Below, piece after piece: positions 42,560-51,107 of a stretch of 64,000 bases of DNA. The notes under the pieces are model-generated. The model saw only the letters and a list, made by a program, of their open reading frames with translations, made no database searches and was not told the origin of the DNA. Position 1 is the first letter of the stretch, and each line of letters starts with the position of its first letter. Source of the DNA: Streptomyces sp. PCS3-D2 (GTDB lineage Bacteria > Actinomycetota > Actinomycetes > Streptomycetales > Streptomycetaceae); assembly GCF_000612545.2 (NCBI RefSeq), contig NZ_CP097800.1, positions 124,001 to 188,000 on the forward strand, read 5' to 3'. The position numbers and the translations under genes were made by a program.

Positions 42560-44044
42560 TCAGCCCGCGAACCAGCGCACGGGGCGCGGGGCGAGGTTCT
42601 GGTACACGTGCTTGGTCTCGCGGTACTCGGCCAGGCCCGAGGGGCCCAGTTCCCGTCCGGTGCCGGACTTGCCGAAGCCGCCCCACTCCGCTTGCGGGAG
42701 GTAGGGGTGGAAGTCGTTGATCCAGACGGTGCCGTGGCGGAGCAGGCCCGCCACACGGCGACCGCGGCCCGGGTCGGAGGTCCAGACGGCGCCCGCGAGG
42801 CCGAATTCGGTGTCGTTGGCGAGTGCGACGGCCTCGGCCTCGGTGCGGAAGGTCTCGACGGTCAGGACGGGTCCGAAGACCTCCTCCCGTACGACGCGCA
42901 TTCCGCGGTGGCAGCGGTCGAGTACGGTCGGCCGGTAGAAGTAGCCGGGCCCGTCGGGACGTTCGCCGCCGCACCGGAGCACTGCGCCCTCGGCGAGGGC
43001 TGAGGCCACGTAGTCCTCGGTTCGTTCGCGCTGGGCGGCGGAGACCATCGGCCCGCACTCCACGCCAGGGTCGGTGCCTCGGCCGAGGCGGATCCGGTCG
43101 GCCCTGCGGGCGAGTTCGGTGACGAAGCGCTCGGCGACGCCCTCTTCGACGATGAGCCGGGATCCCGCGGAGCAGACCTGGCCGCTGTGCATGAAGGCAG
43201 CGTTGAGGGCTTGGTCGACGGCGGTGTCGAAGCCGTCCTCGGTGGCGCAGGCGTCGGCGAAGACGACGTTCGGATTCTTGCCGCCGAGTTCGAGGGCGAC
43301 CTTCTTGACGGAGTCGGCGGCCGCGCGCATGACCTTCGTACCGCTGGTGAGGCCGCCGGTGAAGGAGACGAGGTCGACGCCGGGGTGTGTGCTCAGACGG
43401 GCGCCGACCGGGTCTCCGGGGCCGGTCACCAGGTTCGCGACGCCGGCCGGCAGACCGGCCTGGGCCAGCAGGTCGATGAGGGCCACCGTGGACAGCGGCG
43501 TGATCTCGCTGGGCTTGAGCACGAAGGTGTTGCCCGCGGCGAGGGCGGGGGCGATCTTCCAGGAGGCCTGGAGGAGCGGGTAGTTCCACGGGGTGATCAG
43601 GGCGCAGACCCCGACGGGCTCGTGGACGACGACGCTGTGGACGTCGGGGGTGCCGGCGTCGACGACGCGGCCGGCGCTCTCGCCGGCGACGAGGTCGGCG
43701 AAGTAGCGGAAGGCGTCGGCGACGCAGTCCACGTCCACGCGTCCCTCTTCCAGGGTCTTGCCCGCGTCACGGCTCTCCAGCAGGGCGAGGCGTTCGCGGT
43801 CGCGCTGGAGCAGGTCTGCGGTGCGCCGCAGGAGCGCGGCCCGCTCCAGGACGGGGGTCTGGGGCCACTCCCCTCCGTCGAAGGCCGCGCGGGCGGCGCT
43901 GACGGCCGCGTCGGTGTCTGCGGTGCCGCCCTCGGAGACGACGGCGAGGACCGTGGCGTCCGCCGGGTCGAGGACCTCTCGGGTGGCTCCTGACACGGCG
44001 GAACGCCAGGTCCCGGCGATGTGGATGGTCGGCTGCTCGGACAC
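42560..44044 (-). CDS. Betaine aldehyde dehydrogenase
   Basis: 494 aa from GTG 44044 (GGAGG 11 nt upstream). ALDH superfamily: TPWNYPLLQASWKIAPALA, FTGGLTSGT, catalytic Glu252 in ALELGGKNP and Cys291 in GQVCSAG, then EEVFGPVLTVETF and TVWINDFHPYLPQAEWGGFG near the end; the last resembles betaine aldehyde dehydrogenases. Oxidises betaine aldehyde to glycine betaine with NAD+. First gene of the operon, 15 bp before the choline oxidase gene. Confidence 0.92.
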   Translation of the reverse strand: MSEQPTIHIAGTWRSAVSGATREVLDPADATVLAVVSEGGTADTDAAVSAARAAFDGGEWPQTPVLERAALLRRTADLLQRDRERLALLESRDAGKTLEEGRVDVDCVADAFRYFADLVAGESAGRVVDAGTPDVHSVVVHEPVGVCALITPWNYPLLQASWKIAPALAAGNTFVLKPSEITPLSTVALIDLLAQAGLPAGVANLVTGPGDPVGARLSTHPGVDLVSFTGGLTSGTKVMRAAADSVKKVALELGGKNPNVVFADACATEDGFDTAVDQALNAAFMHSGQVCSAGSRLIVEEGVAERFVTELARRADRIRLGRGTDPGVECGPMVSAAQRERTEDYVASALAEGAVLRCGGERPDGPGYFYRPTVLDRCHRGMRVVREEVFGPVLTVETFRTEAEAVALANDTEFGLAGAVWTSDPGRGRRVAGLLRHGTVWINDFHPYLPQAEWGGFGKSGTGRELGPSGLAEYRETKHVYQNLAPRPVRWFAG

Positions 44045-44139
44045 GACGCGCTGTACCTCCGATTCCGGCCACCGCGGCCTTCCCGCGGTGGTGCTGCTCG
44101 GGCGCGCCTGCCCCGACCCTCGGAAACCATGTCCCATTC

Positions 44140-44154
44140 GTCACTGGAAGTGAC
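44140..44154. promoter_or_regulatory. Perfect inverted repeat upstream of the betaine operon
   Basis: GTCACT-GGA-AGTGAC is a perfect 6-3-6 palindrome, 96 bp before the operon start at 44044; a second short inverted repeat GGGAGTCACTCCC follows at 44154-44166. Positioned as an operator for an osmotic or choline-responsive repressor. No BetI/GbsR-like gene is nearby in the window. Confidence 0.45.
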
Positions 44155-44389
44155 GGGAGTCACTCCCCGTTGCCCCACCGGGAAATGGGACAAAAATTTA
44201 CATATGGGGCAGTCCTCGACGGGGCGCCCTGGGGACGGGCCCGGTCGGCCGGGCTCGCCGACGGGACCGCACCACGGGCATCGGGGCCACGACGGGCGCA
44301 CACCCGGAGGGGCGGCCTGAGGCCGCGTCCGGCGGGAGGAATCGTTCACGCCGCCGCATTCGAACCGGCAGCCAAGGACCCGGCCAGCG

Positions 44390-44702
44390 GCTCGCCGGTC
44401 AGCCGGGCCCCGCTCCAGGCCGGCCTCGCCAACGCCCGGGCCCGCAAGACCCGCTTATCCGCCCGTGTTGAGCAGCTGGAGAAACGGCAGTCGCACACGC
44501 TGGGAGCACAGGGCATAGCAGGAACCAGGGCCCGGAGCCCCGACCGACGTCGACGAGCTCCAGCGGAAGATCACGAGGCTTGAGCGGCACAACGTTGAAC
44601 TGACATCCGCGTGGGAGGAGGCCCCAGTCCGATCTCGATGCCGCGAGGGAGGTCAGCCGGGACTTGGCCAGAGCGCTGAACCAACGCGCCGCCGCCTCGT
44701 AC
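44390..44702 (+). pseudogene. Remnant of a transposon-associated coiled-coil protein (DUF6262-like)
   Basis: Three pieces in different frames join into one protein: SPVSRAPLQAGLANARARKT...RLSARVEQLEKR (44390-44500), then after a deletion PTDVDELQRKITRLERHN (from ~44540), then after one base shift SDLDAAREVSRDLARALNQR (from ~44629). In intact relatives of the DUF6262 family that accompany tyrosine-recombinase transposons, the corresponding parts are continuous. There is no recombinase gene beside it, so only a fragment of the mobile element survived. Confidence 0.6.
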
Positions 44703-44757
44703 GGCCGTTGTCAGTGCTGGCTGAGAGGATCGTCGGCACGCCACCGCTACGTTCCAA

Positions 44758-45519
44758 TCAGCCGCGTTCGAAGCAGTGCGCGTGGCCGATGGTGGAGAAG
44801 CCGCGACGCTCGTACCACTGGCGCGGCCAATCTGACGCATCGGCGGTCAGGAACCGGGTACTGCAGTCCTCGTCGGCAGCCATGCGCAGGGCAGTGGTCA
44901 GGACGGCGTCGGCGTAACCGCGCCTGAGATGGGCCTCTGAGGTGATCAGGTCCTCGATCTGGGCTGTGCCAGTGACCGGATCCGCATAGAGGTCAGCCCA
45001 TGAGGCGACCTCGCCTTCCTCTGTGCGGGCACTGATGAAGCGAACGATGTCCGCCCCGCGCCGGCGAGCTTCGCGTCGGTCGACAAGGTGGCGTATGACC
45101 TCGTTGTCGACGTCCGGAAGGAGGCCCCGCCATCGCCGGGTAAGTGGATCACGTAGCACATCGAGGTCTGCCTCATCCGCGGGTCTGCCAGCCGGCACTG
45201 GGCCTTCGTGCAGCATGACCGCATAGATGGAGTGGGCGTACCCAGCCTGGGTCAGCGGCTCTGCACACGCCAGTCCTGCTTCGTTGTCAAGGACGGAGAT
45301 CAGTCGGTGTGGCAGATGGCCCAGTGCTTCCTCCGCGATAGTGGGCAGCGCCTCCGGGTCGACGGCCGTATCGATGATCACCTGGTTGTTCGCGCGGGAA
45401 TGGAAGAAGGCGTCGTCATATACAGCGAAGCCGCCGGGGAGGTCGACGGCGCGCGTGGCCTGCCGACGGGCGAAGGCGGATACGAAGGCGTTGATCCGCT
45501 GCAGTTCTGAACTTGGCAT
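44758..45519 (-). CDS. GNAT family N-acetyltransferase
   Basis: 253 aa. The GNAT fold is in the C-terminal half: GEVASWADLYADPVTGTAQI strand pair, then LITSEAHLRRGYADAVLTTA with the acetyl-CoA loop (HLRRGYA in place of the usual Q/R-x-x-G-x-G/A) and FLTADASDWPRQWYERRGF, the standard ending. The N-terminal half is a less conserved second GNAT-like domain. Substrate unknown. Confidence 0.85.
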   Translation of the reverse strand: MPSSELQRINAFVSAFARRQATRAVDLPGGFAVYDDAFFHSRANNQVIIDTAVDPEALPTIAEEALGHLPHRLISVLDNEAGLACAEPLTQAGYAHSIYAVMLHEGPVPAGRPADEADLDVLRDPLTRRWRGLLPDVDNEVIRHLVDRREARRRGADIVRFISARTEEGEVASWADLYADPVTGTAQIEDLITSEAHLRRGYADAVLTTALRMAADEDCSTRFLTADASDWPRQWYERRGFSTIGHAHCFERG

Positions 45520-45817
45520 GGAGGGAGACTATGCAGTGCTGACCACGGCCGCCGTTGGCTTGTGTCGCGGGAAGAACCTTGCCCAGGGCGCCCTCCGGTC
45601 ACCGGCTTGCCCCGCGGAAGACCCCATGACCTTTTCGTTCACACGCCGTTCGAAGACCTCCCGCGCCCCGGAGCGGCACGGTCCATCGAGCGGCGCATCG
45701 TGGCGGGGGTCGAGGGGGACGCGCATACGGGAGAGGGGGGTCACGCCCGGGTTCCTTCCGGCGGGGGTGGTCCGTCGTGACCGCCCGTTCACCCGCGGAT
45801 CAGTGGAAGGATCCGGA
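45520..45817. other. Intergenic region
   Basis: 298 bp between two leftward genes. No gene, hairpin or repeat stands out. Confidence 0.4.
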
Positions 45818-46411
45818 TCACGCGGGTCCGAGGACGTCGGCGAGGTGGCCGGCGAAGCAGGAGCGCACGTCTTCCGGGGTCATCCCCTCCTCGTCGATCA
45901 GGTGCGCAACGAGGTCGGCGCGAAGGGCGGCCAGCAGGGCGTGGGCGGTGAAGTCCGGTGCGTGGACTCCAGGCACCCGCTCGAGCTCCGTCCGCAGGGT
46001 TGCGTGCCACCAGCCGTAGTGCTCGGCCCGGTACGGGCTGCTGATTCCGGCCTCTTCCGCCGCCGACATCAGGTTCCGGTTCTCGATCTTGAAGTTCAGC
46101 GAGGCGTCGAGCAGGTCCGCGACCCGCTGCCGCGGCGAGGATCCCGCAGCCTCCTGCGCCTCCCGCACCGTGCGCTGAAGGGGTTCGAGGCGAGAGGTGA
46201 TCACCGCGGCGATCAGGCCGGCGCGGTCGCCGAAACGACGGAAGAGGGTGCCCTTGCCCACACCGGCGGCTGCGGCGATGTCGTCCATCGACACGCCGTG
46301 GGGGCTGGTGCTGGTCGCGAAGAGGGTGTCGGCCGCCGCCAGGACCGCTTCCCGGTTGCGCTGGGCATCCGCGCGTTCCGTGCGCTCCGTGCGCTCTGCT
46401 CGTCGGGCCAC
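45818..46411 (-). CDS. TetR family transcriptional regulator
   Basis: 197 aa from GTG 46411 with GAGGAGG upstream. HTH in NREAVLAAADTLFATS then VSMDDIAAAAGVGKGTLFRR; the C-terminal ligand domain is of the TetR_C with SBD-like type (PRQRVADLLDASLNFK). Last gene of the SnoaL/NmrA/TetR run on the minus strand, 58 bp after the NmrA gene, so it probably represses its own operon. Confidence 0.92.
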   Translation of the reverse strand: MARRAERTERTERADAQRNREAVLAAADTLFATSTSPHGVSMDDIAAAAGVGKGTLFRRFGDRAGLIAAVITSRLEPLQRTVREAQEAAGSSPRQRVADLLDASLNFKIENRNLMSAAEEAGISSPYRAEHYGWWHATLRTELERVPGVHAPDFTAHALLAALRADLVAHLIDEEGMTPEDVRSCFAGHLADVLGPA

Positions 46412-46469
46412 GGGTCCTCCTCGGTCTGCGGCCTCTCCGGCCCCCGGAATGATATGTGCCCGGTCCCTG

Positions 46470-47324
46470 TCAGTGGCCGGCGGCCGCCCGGACCTCCCGT
46501 TCGACGAAGGCGCGAAGGGTACCCGGAGGGCGTCCGGTCAGGAGCTCGACGGTGTCCGAGGTGCGGTCCTCGGCTCCGTCGGCGATGGCGCGGTCCATGG
46601 CCGCCAGCATGGTGGCGAACTCCAGCGGGATCGCGGCCGCCCAGCGGTCGCGCAGTTCCTCGAACGTCAACTGCCGGTGCACGACGGGGCGGCCGGTGAC
46701 CTCGGCGATGATCGCGGCGGCATCGGAATAGCTCAGCGCCTGCGGGCCGGTGAGGATCAGGTCGGTGTCGGGGGCCTGTTCTGTGGTCAGGGCGTGTACG
46801 GCCACGGCCGCGATGTCCTCGGCGTCGACGAATCCGACGCGGCCGTCGCCCGAGGCCGTGAAGAGGGCGCCCTCCTCGCGGATGGTGCGTGCGTGAGGGG
46901 CGGAGCCGGCGAAGTTCTGCATGAACCAGGAGGGCCGCAGCACCGCCCACTCCTCGAAGAGGCCCGGCAGCTGCTCGTGGACCCGGCCGGCCGCCGGACC
47001 GCCCGCAGGAATCGCCGACGAGCTCAACAGCACCGCACGGAGCACCCCTGCTGCGCGAGCTTGACGGAGGAAGGGCAGCATGACCGCGGCCGGGTCCGGG
47101 GAGCCGGTGGGCGGGACGAGGTACACCCGGTCCACGCCGCCCAGGGCCCCGGCCCAGGTCGCGGGTTCGTGCCAGTCGAAGCGGACAGCCTCCGCGCCGG
47201 GCAGGGCAGTGGCGGTCCGGCCGGCCGCCTTGACGCGACGGCCCTTGGCAGCCAGCCGGGCGGTGACGCGACGGCCGGTAGTACCGGTGGCCCCGATGAC
47301 CAGGGTGGCGTGGGCGGTCGTCAT
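46470..47324 (-). CDS. NmrA-like NAD(P)-binding oxidoreductase
   Basis: 284 aa. Rossmann motif VIGATGTTGRRVTARL, no catalytic YxxxK, and an NmrA-type substrate domain (TWAGALGGVDRVYLVPPTG; ILTGPQALSYSDAAAIIAEV; PVVHRQLTFEEL). Such proteins are quinone-reductase or redox-sensing members of the atypical SDR group. ATG overlaps the SnoaL stop (ATGA, 47321-47324). Confidence 0.9.
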   Translation of the reverse strand: MTTAHATLVIGATGTTGRRVTARLAAKGRRVKAAGRTATALPGAEAVRFDWHEPATWAGALGGVDRVYLVPPTGSPDPAAVMLPFLRQARAAGVLRAVLLSSSAIPAGGPAAGRVHEQLPGLFEEWAVLRPSWFMQNFAGSAPHARTIREEGALFTASGDGRVGFVDAEDIAAVAVHALTTEQAPDTDLILTGPQALSYSDAAAIIAEVTGRPVVHRQLTFEELRDRWAAAIPLEFATMLAAMDRAIADGAEDRTSDTVELLTGRPPGTLRAFVEREVRAAAGH

Positions 47325-47746
47325 CGGTTCGCTCCGGTGAAGTCGGCGCCGGGCAGGGACGCGGCGAGGGGGTTCCAGTAGTCGCGGTAGGAGGCGATGA
47401 GACCGTCCGCGACCGTGACCACGGCGATGTAGCCCATGTCGTAGGGGGTGTCGGTCCGCACCAGCCTGCCGACGCCGCGCATCTCGACCACCACCGTTTC
47501 GGCGACGGTGGTTTGATGGATCGTCACCTCGGGGAAGTCGTGCAGGTCCACGTGATCGGGGTAGTGGCGCATGTAGTCGCCGATCGCGGCCTTGCCTTCA
47601 AGGCGCCGCGGCCAGCCTTCGGGGGCGAAGGGGAATTCGAGTACACCGTCGGTGTGCCACAGGTCGACCCAGGCTGTGATGTCCTTCGCCAGCAGCAGGC
47701 GCAGGCCGTGGCGATACAGCTCCTCGGCCGTCATGGAGTTGGTCAT
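47321..47746 (-). CDS. SnoaL-like / NTF2-fold protein
   Basis: 141 aa from ATG 47746. MTAEELYRHGLRLLLAKDIT, WVDLWHTDGVLEFPFAPEG and GVGRLVRTDTPYDMGYIAV fit the SnoaL/NTF2 cone fold, closed by SYRDYWNPLA. First gene of the three-gene run with NmrA and TetR proteins. Ligand or enzymatic role not evident. Confidence 0.85.
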   Translation of the reverse strand: MTNSMTAEELYRHGLRLLLAKDITAWVDLWHTDGVLEFPFAPEGWPRRLEGKAAIGDYMRHYPDHVDLHDFPEVTIHQTTVAETVVVEMRGVGRLVRTDTPYDMGYIAVVTVADGLIASYRDYWNPLAASLPGADFTGANR

Positions 47747-47992
47747 GTTCGAGGTTTCCGTTTCCGCTCGGGGTGGCAGCGACGCCCGGCGGCTCGCGCG
47801 AACGCGGCAGCCGAAGCAAGCGGACTGACAGTCCGCATGATTCGAAGCATATGGACCGCCAGTCCGTTTAACAAGTGCGCTGCCGCGCGGACCGATTGGA
47901 TGGCGCGGCTCAGCCACCCCCCGCGCGACCGGGGGCCTCGCTCCACACCGCCGACCCCCACACAGCCCCTCCCCCACCACCACACCGCACGG

Positions 47993-48520
47993 TCAGGCGG
48001 CCCGGCAGAGCTCCGCGGACTTCGCGCCCGCCGCAGCCCGGGCCACGGCGGCGGGCAGGCATCCGGCGCCACGGGAGGCTCCCGCGGCCTGCGCGTGGCC
48101 CCGCGCGAAGACGACGAGGCGGAGCAGCGCGAACCGTGCGACACCGGCGAGCGCCGAGGCCGACAGGTGGACGACCTGCTCCAGCAGCGGATCGGGAGCC
48201 GCCACCAGCTGCCGCAGACCCGGCATCGCCATGCAGGTCATCACGTACGCCGCGACGGCGGAACCGGCCGATTGCGCGTGCTGACGGCGGCTCGCGCGAC
48301 AGCCCGCGCCGAAGGTGAAGCGGGCGTGGAGCTCGGTGGCGAGGAGCGTGGAAACCGCGGCGATCAGGGCATTGGCGAGAGCCCAAGGGAGCCGGGCGGC
48401 CAGGGCTCCCACGGCGAAGCCGGAGGCGACTCCCACCCCGCCGCCGCACAGGACGAAGCGGGCGAAGGCGGTGACGACGCCGGGACGCGCCGCCTGCCGC
48501 CGACTCTGCACCGCCTCCAT
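47993..48520 (-). CDS. GtrA-like membrane protein
   Basis: 175 aa from ATG 48520 (AAGGGG upstream). Four hydrophobic segments, the first VTAFARFVLCGGGVGVASGF with the FxxxG pattern, then LANALIAAVSTLLATELHAR leading to FTFG, the GtrA hallmark, AAYVMTCMAMPGL and SASALAGVARFALLRLVVF. GtrA proteins flip polyprenyl-phosphate sugars across the membrane. No glycosyltransferase gene adjoins. Confidence 0.82.
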   Translation of the reverse strand: MEAVQSRRQAARPGVVTAFARFVLCGGGVGVASGFAVGALAARLPWALANALIAAVSTLLATELHARFTFGAGCRASRRQHAQSAGSAVAAYVMTCMAMPGLRQLVAAPDPLLEQVVHLSASALAGVARFALLRLVVFARGHAQAAGASRGAGCLPAAVARAAAGAKSAELCRAA

Positions 48521-48790
48521 GACCCGACCCCTTCGACAGCCCGCCCTCGACAGCGCGCCGACACCCGCGGGGCAGACGGGCGCACCACCCTTGGCGCCAT
48601 GACGGCTCATCCATGGCGCCATATCGAGCCATATTGACGTCACATTGACTTGGATTCGGCAACATCGCAGGTCAAAGCAGTGCCAGTATGGTCACTCGTT
48701 TCGAACCCGGGCTGCTCGCGAGCGGAGGCCGGGCGTGACGGAGGCGCCAAGGCGGAGATGGGGGCGCGTGGACCGGCACCCGAGGAACGG
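48521..48790. other. Intergenic region with repeated GGCGCCAT and a promoter-like site
   Basis: 270 bp between leftward genes. GGCGCCATGACGGCTCATCC is followed by a second GGCGCCATATCGAGCC (about 48594-48630), and TTGACGTCACATTGACTTGG follows at ~48634. The repeated GGCGCCAT could be an operator. Confidence 0.35.
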
Positions 48791-50269
48791 TCACCCCCGT
48801 GCGTGCACCAGGCTGAAGAGGACCCGTCGGTTCCTGTCGGGGAAGGCGGGATCGGCCCGCTCCAGCCTGACCCGGACACCGGCCCCGAGCTCGAGGTCGG
48901 CGGCGTCCGAGGTGACTCTGCCCAGCACGGCGGGCTCCGCCAACTGGGCCTGCCCCTCCCGCGGGTTCGGCTGTGCGAGTTCCGCGTCCGTATCGATGAT
49001 CACGGCGTCGAAGGTACCGCCCACCCGGTCCATCAGCAGCGCCGCCTCGACCAGGTCCACGGACTGCCGGTCGACGGCGTTCCCTTTCGCCTTCTCCATC
49101 CGGCTGGGCAGGTCGCCCAAGGCCGCCAGAACCCACTCGGGCGCCGCGCGGCCCGCCGTCGCGGCCACGCAGATTTCGCCGGCGTACCGGTCGACCAGGC
49201 GGCGCAGCGGTGCCGTGCAGTGGGTGTACGGTGCCGCGATCGCCGCGTGGACCGTCTGTGCGGGGACGTGGTCATGGTCGGGGAAGGACGTGTAGACCGA
49301 TTTCAGCAGCAGGGCGCCGGCCGCCTCGTGGAGGAACGCCGCGTGTTTCCGGTCGTGCGGATCGAGGGAGCGGATCAGCTCGGCGTACGAGACGTGGTGC
49401 GGCCAGCCGATGCCCAGGCCCTGGGCGATGCGGTGCAATCGGGTGACTTCGTGGGTCGGGGCCCGGTCCTGCGTCCGCAGGATGCCGGGGCCGCCGTCGA
49501 GCATCATCCGGGCCGCGGCCATCCCGGTCATGAGGGAGATCTGTTCGTTCCAGCCGTCCACGGGCAGCGCGGCCCGGTAACCCAGCCGGAAGGAACCGTC
49601 CTCGAAGGTCACCTCCTGGTCCGGCAGCCTGAGCGAGATGCCGCCCCGCTCGGCCTCGACCGCCTCGCGCAAGGTGCCGATCTCGCGCAGCAGGGCGAGC
49701 GGCTCCTCGGCGGTGCCCGAGTCGACGGCCCGCTGCACGCCCGCGTAGTCCAGTCTGGCTCTGCTGCGCACCAGGGCACGGCTCACGCTCGACCCGGTCA
49801 GCTCGCCGTGGGCGTCGAGGTCGTGCTGCCACAGCAGGGCGGGGACGTCCTGGTCCGGCAGCAGGCTGGCCGCGCCCTCGGAGAGTACGGGCGGGTGCAG
49901 CGGCACCTTGCCGTCGGGGAAGTACAGGGTGACGATCCGCCTGCGGGCCTCGTCGTCCAGGGCGTCTCCCGCGGTGACGAAGGCGGCCACGTCGGCGATG
50001 GCGTAGTGGACGCGGAATCCGCCGCCGGGCCGCCTCTCCAGGTACATGGCCTGGTCGAGGTCCTTCGCGTCGGGCGGGTCGATCGTGAAGAGCGGCAGGT
50101 CGGTGGCGTCCCTGTCGGGGAGCCGGGGCGCCCGGGCAGCCGCTTCGGCCGCCGCGAGCACGGGTGCGGGAAAGCCCGAGGGAGCCTGCAGGTCTGTCCG
50201 CAGCTTCTTCAGGGCGGTGGCCAGGGCGGCCTTGGCCGCGTCGGACATGCGCATCGGGCGGCGTGGCAT
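48791..50269 (-). CDS. RNB-domain ribonuclease (RNase II/R type)
   Basis: 492 aa. Exoribonuclease catalytic domain: FTIDPPDAKDLDQAMYLE carries the metal-binding Asp series, but the DD of E. coli enzymes reads DQ at the last position; then RGGISLRLPDQEVTFEDG, MTGMAAARMMLDGG, and YTHCTAPLRRLVDRYAGE. S1 domain is only suggested at the C-terminus (LGRVTSDAADLELGAGV). Degrades RNA 3' to 5'. An ATG at 50248 is an alternative start. Confidence 0.88.
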   Translation of the reverse strand: MPRRPMRMSDAAKAALATALKKLRTDLQAPSGFPAPVLAAAEAAARAPRLPDRDATDLPLFTIDPPDAKDLDQAMYLERRPGGGFRVHYAIADVAAFVTAGDALDDEARRRIVTLYFPDGKVPLHPPVLSEGAASLLPDQDVPALLWQHDLDAHGELTGSSVSRALVRSRARLDYAGVQRAVDSGTAEEPLALLREIGTLREAVEAERGGISLRLPDQEVTFEDGSFRLGYRAALPVDGWNEQISLMTGMAAARMMLDGGPGILRTQDRAPTHEVTRLHRIAQGLGIGWPHHVSYAELIRSLDPHDRKHAAFLHEAAGALLLKSVYTSFPDHDHVPAQTVHAAIAAPYTHCTAPLRRLVDRYAGEICVAATAGRAAPEWVLAALGDLPSRMEKAKGNAVDRQSVDLVEAALLMDRVGGTFDAVIIDTDAELAQPNPREGQAQLAEPAVLGRVTSDAADLELGAGVRVRLERADPAFPDRNRRVLFSLVHARG

Positions 50270-50320
50270 GCCCCGAGCGTAGGGCGGCGGGCGGTCACCG
50301 GCACGGCGGGCGATCCGTCC

Positions 50321-50366
50321 GGGTGCGGCAGGGCGCCCGACCCGGGTGCGGCAGGGCGCCCGACCC
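50321..50366. repeat. Tandem repeat, 2 x 23 bp
   Basis: A 23-bp unit beginning GGGTGCGGCAGG and ending GCGCCCGACCC is repeated exactly in tandem at 50321-50343 and 50344-50366, upstream of the RNase gene. Confidence 0.85.
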
Positions 50367-50479
50367 CCGCCGCACCCGCGCCCCCGTCACCGGGCGGACC
50401 ATCGAACGGCGCCCGCGGCGCGGCGCCCCGCCCTCGCCGCCCTCGCCGCCCTCGGCGCCTTCGCGCCTTCGCAGGACGG

Positions 50480-50725
50480 TCAGGCGCCGGTGCCGAGGAC
50501 CGTACGGATCAGCGTCCGCTGAGCCTCCGACAGGCAGGGGTCCTGCAGGTCGAGCACCTCATCGTCGACGGTGATCCGGTAGCGATAGCCGTCGGGCACG
50601 GGAGCGACGGCCCGTTGGGCCAGCTCCTCCAGGTCCGCCGCGTCAGGACGTCCGGAGGTGTCGAGCGCGCTGAGCTTCTCCAGGCCCCCGGCGAAGCCTC
50701 CGGAGCGGGTGACCGTTATCAGCAT
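50480..50725 (-). CDS. Emfourin-like protease inhibitor
   Basis: 81 aa. N-terminus ITVTRSGGFAGGLEKLSALD fits the emfourin family (inhibitors of protealysin-like M4 metallopeptidases), with D-x-L-E-E-L helix, then YRYRITVDDEVLDLQD. Emfourins are usually encoded next to their target peptidase; no M4 peptidase gene lies in this window, so the partner is elsewhere or the function has changed. The start has GGAAGGAA upstream. Confidence 0.7.
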   Translation of the reverse strand: MLITVTRSGGFAGGLEKLSALDTSGRPDAADLEELAQRAVAPVPDGYRYRITVDDEVLDLQDPCLSEAQRTLIRTVLGTGA

Positions 50726-51107
50726 GGCCGTTCCTTCCTGTTCGCTGGTGCGTCACACGGTCTGCGGTCGCAGCCATCGGTGCGCATGCCCCGAACGGCG
50801 GAGCACGGTCACGGAGCGGGCGCCGAACCGTACGAACGTCCGGAAAGGACCGCCCCGGGGCGGTCGAGCCCGCGGGGTGTCGGCGCGGTCGCTCCCCGCG
50901 CGAGAGCCCTCGTGAGCCGCTCGGCGGGGAGGGCGCGCGGGAGTTCCGGGCGGGCGGGGCGACGGAGCCCCGAACCCGGGCCGGAATGTCCGGTTTTCGA
51001 TCCTGCTGGGGGAATACCCCCTCTGTTGCCGTCAGTTCATCCGGATGGAACCGGGGGCGGGCCCGCACCGCCCGTCCCCGACCGGCTCACATGGTCAAGG
51101 AGAAATC
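50726..51107. other. Divergent intergenic region
   Basis: 382 bp between the leftward emfourin-like gene and the rightward glycosyltransferase gene. No gene recognised; several inverted GC-rich segments near 50900-50960 but no clear hairpin. Confidence 0.4.
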
